Shown: positions 5,618 to 7,442 of the stretch, in pieces | Position numbering within the stretch: position 1 is the stretch's first letter | Layout of the letters: every line of letters starts with the position of its first letter | Assembly (NCBI GenBank): GCA_002448875.1 | Contig: DKAS01000248.1 | Span: 4,645-12,086 of the forward strand | DNA length: 7,442 nt | Direction of reading: 5' to 3' | From: Proteobacteria bacterium UBA6920 | GTDB taxonomy: Bacteria > Pseudomonadota > Gammaproteobacteria > SG8-11 | The notes under the pieces: model-generated | Seen by the model: only the letters and a program-made list of their open reading frames with translations | What the model was told of the DNA's origin: nothing | Database searches by the model: none | Translations under genes and position numbers: made by a program

Positions 5618-6342
5618 TCGTGCTGTTCACCGATTTCGGCGTGCGTGGTCCCTACGTCGGTCAGATGAAGAACGTCTTGTGGACGCAGGCGCCGGCGGTG
5701 CCGGTGCTGGATCTGATGCATGATGTGCCGGCATTTGCGCCGGAGCTGGCGGCCTATCTGCTGGCGGCGTATGTGGCTGAGTTCGCCCCCGGCACGGTGT
5801 TTCTCTGCGTGGTCGATCCCGGCGTCGGCACCGCGCAGCGGCAGCCGGTGGTCGTTCAGGCCGATGAGCGCTGGTTCGTCGGGCCGGACAACGGTCTGTT
5901 CGCCCTGGTTAGCCAGCGGGCGCGGCAGCGGCGCTGCTGGCGCAGTACCTGGCAACCGCCGCGCCTGTCGGCGAGTTTTCATGGACGTGATCTGTTTGCG
6001 CCGGTGGCGGCACGTCTGGCCAACGGCGAGCCGCCACCGGGCGATGAGCTGGCGCAGCCCGTGATGGCTTCCGATCGCTGGCCGGAGGAATTGTTCAAGG
6101 TCATCTACTGCGACGCTTTTGGCAACGTCATGACCGGTGTGCGCGCCGCTGGCATGGAACGCAGCGCGGTTTTCCGGGTCAAGGATAGCTTGCTGCATTA
6201 TGCGCGCACTTTCGCCGAAGTCGCTCCCGGCACCGGCTTCTGGTATGAAAACGCCAATGGTCTGGTAGAATTCGCGGTAAACCAGGGTGCGGCCAACCGG
6301 GTCCTGGACATCGCCGTTGGTGAGGGTTTCGAGCTTGCATAA
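5614..6342 (+). CDS. SAM hydroxide adenosyltransferase (DUF62 family)
   Basis: 242 residues of the fluorinase/chlorinase-related DUF62 family. Characterised members use water-derived hydroxide to cleave S-adenosylmethionine to adenosine and methionine; the physiological role is not settled. The N-terminus [18 protein letters not shown] is diagnostic. The Asp-His-Arg triad of SAM hydrolases appears intact: Asp68 in CVVDPGVGT, Arg76 just after it, and His123 in [18 protein letters not shown] (89-96), CDAFGN (166-171) and WYENANG (210-216) complete the pattern. I see no feature suggesting a halogenase, but sequence alone does not fully exclude one. ATG 5614 overlaps the queC stop by four bases, so it is likely translated by coupling to queC. 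An upstream in-frame ATG at 5542 would add 24 residues (with [13 protein letters not shown]) read from queC DNA; I reject it because the family begins at MIVLFTDFG. Confidence 0.9.
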   Translation: MIVLFTDFGVRGPYVGQMKNVLWTQAPAVPVLDLMHDVPAFAPELAAYLLAAYVAEFAPGTVFLCVVDPGVGTAQRQPVVVQADERWFVGPDNGLFALVSQRARQRRCWRSTWQPPRLSASFHGRDLFAPVAARLANGEPPPGDELAQPVMASDRWPEELFKVIYCDAFGNVMTGVRAAGMERSAVFRVKDSLLHYARTFAEVAPGTGFWYENANGLVEFAVNQGAANRVLDIAVGEGFELA

Positions 6343-6408
6343 TCCTTGTATTAAAAGACGTTATGCCGCCGTTCGATGTTTTCTCAGTTGGAGGTCGATA
6401 AGATTACC
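6343..6408 (+). promoter_or_regulatory. Leader of gpmI, weak promoter candidate
   Basis: These 66 bases separate the DUF62 gene from gpmI. CATAAT at 6338-6343, overlapping the upstream stop, matches five of six -10 bases. It pairs only with TTGGTG at 6317-6322 at a short 15-base spacing, so a promoter is uncertain. TATTAA at 6349-6354 is a poorer alternative. I see no terminator for the upstream genes. GGAGG at 6390-6394 is the main ribosome-site candidate for gpmI. Confidence 0.25.
6390..6394 (+). promoter_or_regulatory. Shine-Dalgarno of gpmI at unusual distance
   Basis: GGAGG is a perfect core but lies 14 bases before ATG 6409, longer than the usual 5-9. The in-frame ATT at 6403 is at the ideal eight bases, and the in-frame ATG at 6376 lies before the motif. 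A weak TAAGA at 6399-6403 could serve ATG 6409 instead. Confidence 0.5.
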
Positions 6409-7442
6409 ATGACTGAAAGCAATACCGTGCGCTCCCCGCGCCGCCCCGTGGTGCTGATCATTCTTGACGGTTTTGGGGTGAATCCCAGTCGCTTGAATAA
6501 TGCGGTGGCGCTGGCGAAGACTCCGAATTTCGATGATTATTTTTCCGCCTATTCCCATACCTTGCTGCAGGCCTCCGGGCGTGCCGTGGGTCTGCCCGAT
6601 GGCCAGATGGGTAATTCGGAAGTAGGGCATCTCACCCTGGGCAGCGGTACGGTGGTGCGCCAGGATCTGGTGCACATTGACGATGCCATCGGTGACGGCA
6701 GTTTTTTCAGCAATCCGGTGCTGACCGCGACGGTGCAAGGTGCACGCGAGCGTGGCCGTCCCCTGCATCTGATCGGCATGGTGTCCGACGGGGGCGTGCA
6801 CAGCCACGTAGTGCACCTGCACGCGTTGATTGAACTGTGCTATCGCCATCAGGTGCAGCCGGTGGTGCATATGATCACCGATGGTCGCGACACCCCGCCG
6901 CGTTCGGCGGAAAAATACCTGACCGATCTGGAAGTGGCCCTGCAACGGGCGGGTGGCACTATTGCTACTATCAGTGGGCGTTACTATGCAATGGACCGTG
7001 ATCGTCGCTGGGATCGCACCTTCAGCGCCTGGGAAGCGCTGGTATACGGGCGCGGCCGGCGCGCCGCGGACGCCCGTCAGGCCATCGCCACCGCGTATGC
7101 CGCCGGCGACGGTGATGAATTCATCAAACCCACCATCCTTGATGGCGCACAGCTGCTGCAACCCGAGGACTATGCGCTGTTCTTTAATTTCCGCAAGGAC
7201 CGGCCGCGGCAGCTGGTGGCGGCGCTGGCCAAGGAGGAGTTCGACGGTTTCGAGCGTGGTGACTTCCGGCCGGTGAATATCGCCTGCCTGACCGAATACG
7301 ACAAGTGGTTCGGCCTGCCTTATGCGTTCGAGCACGAACGGCCGCGCATCACCCTGGGCGAAGTGATCAGCCAGGCCGGTATCCGCCAGCTGCATTGCGC
7401 GGAAACGGAAAAGTCGGCGCATGTCACCTATTTTTTCAACGG
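6409..7442 (+). CDS. gpmI: GpmI, 2,3-bisphosphoglycerate-independent phosphoglycerate mutase (3' end missing)
   Basis: The frame is open to the right edge: 344 full codons of a family usually about 510 long. GpmI interconverts 3- and 2-phosphoglycerate in glycolysis and gluconeogenesis with two metal ions, normally manganese, through a phosphoserine. VVLIILDGFG (14-23) holds the first metal ligand Asp20, and MGNSEVGH (67-74) holds the catalytic Ser70. The inserted transferase domain shows SDGGVHSH (126-133), TDGRDTPPRS (157-166), GRYYAMDRD (190-198) and FRKDRPR (261-267), supplying the expected substrate-binding His and Arg residues. The fragment ends in ETEKSAHVTYFFNG, just before the return to the phosphatase domain. 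ATG 6409 gives a normal N-terminus; ATG 6376 would add 11 residues (MFSQLEVDKIT) but has no ribosome site. Everything seen is intact, so this is a truncated view and not a pseudogene. Confidence 0.95.
   Translation, partial: MTESNTVRSPRRPVVLIILDGFGVNPSRLNNAVALAKTPNFDDYFSAYSHTLLQASGRAVGLPDGQMGNSEVGHLTLGSGTVVRQDLVHIDDAIGDGSFFSNPVLTATVQGARERGRPLHLIGMVSDGGVHSHVVHLHALIELCYRHQVQPVVHMITDGRDTPPRSAEKYLTDLEVALQRAGGTIATISGRYYAMDRDRRWDRTFSAWEALVYGRGRRAADARQAIATAYAAGDGDEFIKPTILDGAQLLQPEDYALFFNFRKDRPRQLVAALAKEEFDGFERGDFRPVNIACLTEYDKWFGLPYAFEHERPRITLGEVISQAGIRQLHCAETEKSAHVTYFFN

Overview
The window is a dense, entirely plus-strand stretch of a chromosome from a Gram-negative bacterium. The gene order tolQ-tolR-tolA-tolB-pal-cpoB is the classic Tol-Pal cluster of Proteobacteria. 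Protein similarity recalled from known families, together with the GC-rich codon use, fits a gammaproteobacterium best. The genus cannot be named from the sequence alone. Nearly every base is coding, and I see no tRNA, rRNA, insertion sequence, CRISPR array, phage gene or other sign of transfer.

Layout: the window opens with the last 49 codons of tolQ (2-151). It continues with tolR (151-594), tolA (604-1437), tolB (1437-2780), an AT-rich 82-base gap, pal (2863-3387) and cpoB/ybgF (3387-4208). Two enzymes of 7-deazaguanine (preQ0/queuosine) synthesis follow: queE (4221-4886) and queC (4943-5617). Next is a SAM hydroxide adenosyltransferase (DUF62) gene (5614-6342), then the first two thirds of gpmI, phosphoglycerate mutase (6409 to the window end, open at the right edge).

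How the genes work together: TolQ, TolR and TolA form the inner-membrane, proton-motive-force-driven machine. TolB is the periplasmic shuttle protein, Pal the outer-membrane lipoprotein bound to peptidoglycan, and CpoB the periplasmic TolA-binding regulator that links outer-membrane constriction to septal peptidoglycan synthesis. QueE and QueC make CDG and then preQ0, the precursor of the queuosine base in tRNA. The DUF62 protein is expected to split SAM into adenosine and methionine and is coupled to queC by an ATGA overlap. GpmI is a glycolytic/gluconeogenic enzyme, probably only a neighbour.

Four junctions overlap by 1 or 4 bases (tolQ/tolR, tolA/tolB, pal/cpoB, queC/DUF62), which suggests translational coupling along one or two long transcripts. 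The clearest places for extra regulation are the tolB-pal gap, the hairpin spanning the queE stop codon, and the 66-base leader of gpmI.

This is mostly ordinary housekeeping DNA and I do not see a new system in it. The points most worth checking are the DUF62-queuosine coupling, a canonical A-AAA-AAG slippery heptamer inside tolB followed by a possible stem and a quick -1 stop, and the unusual start region of gpmI.
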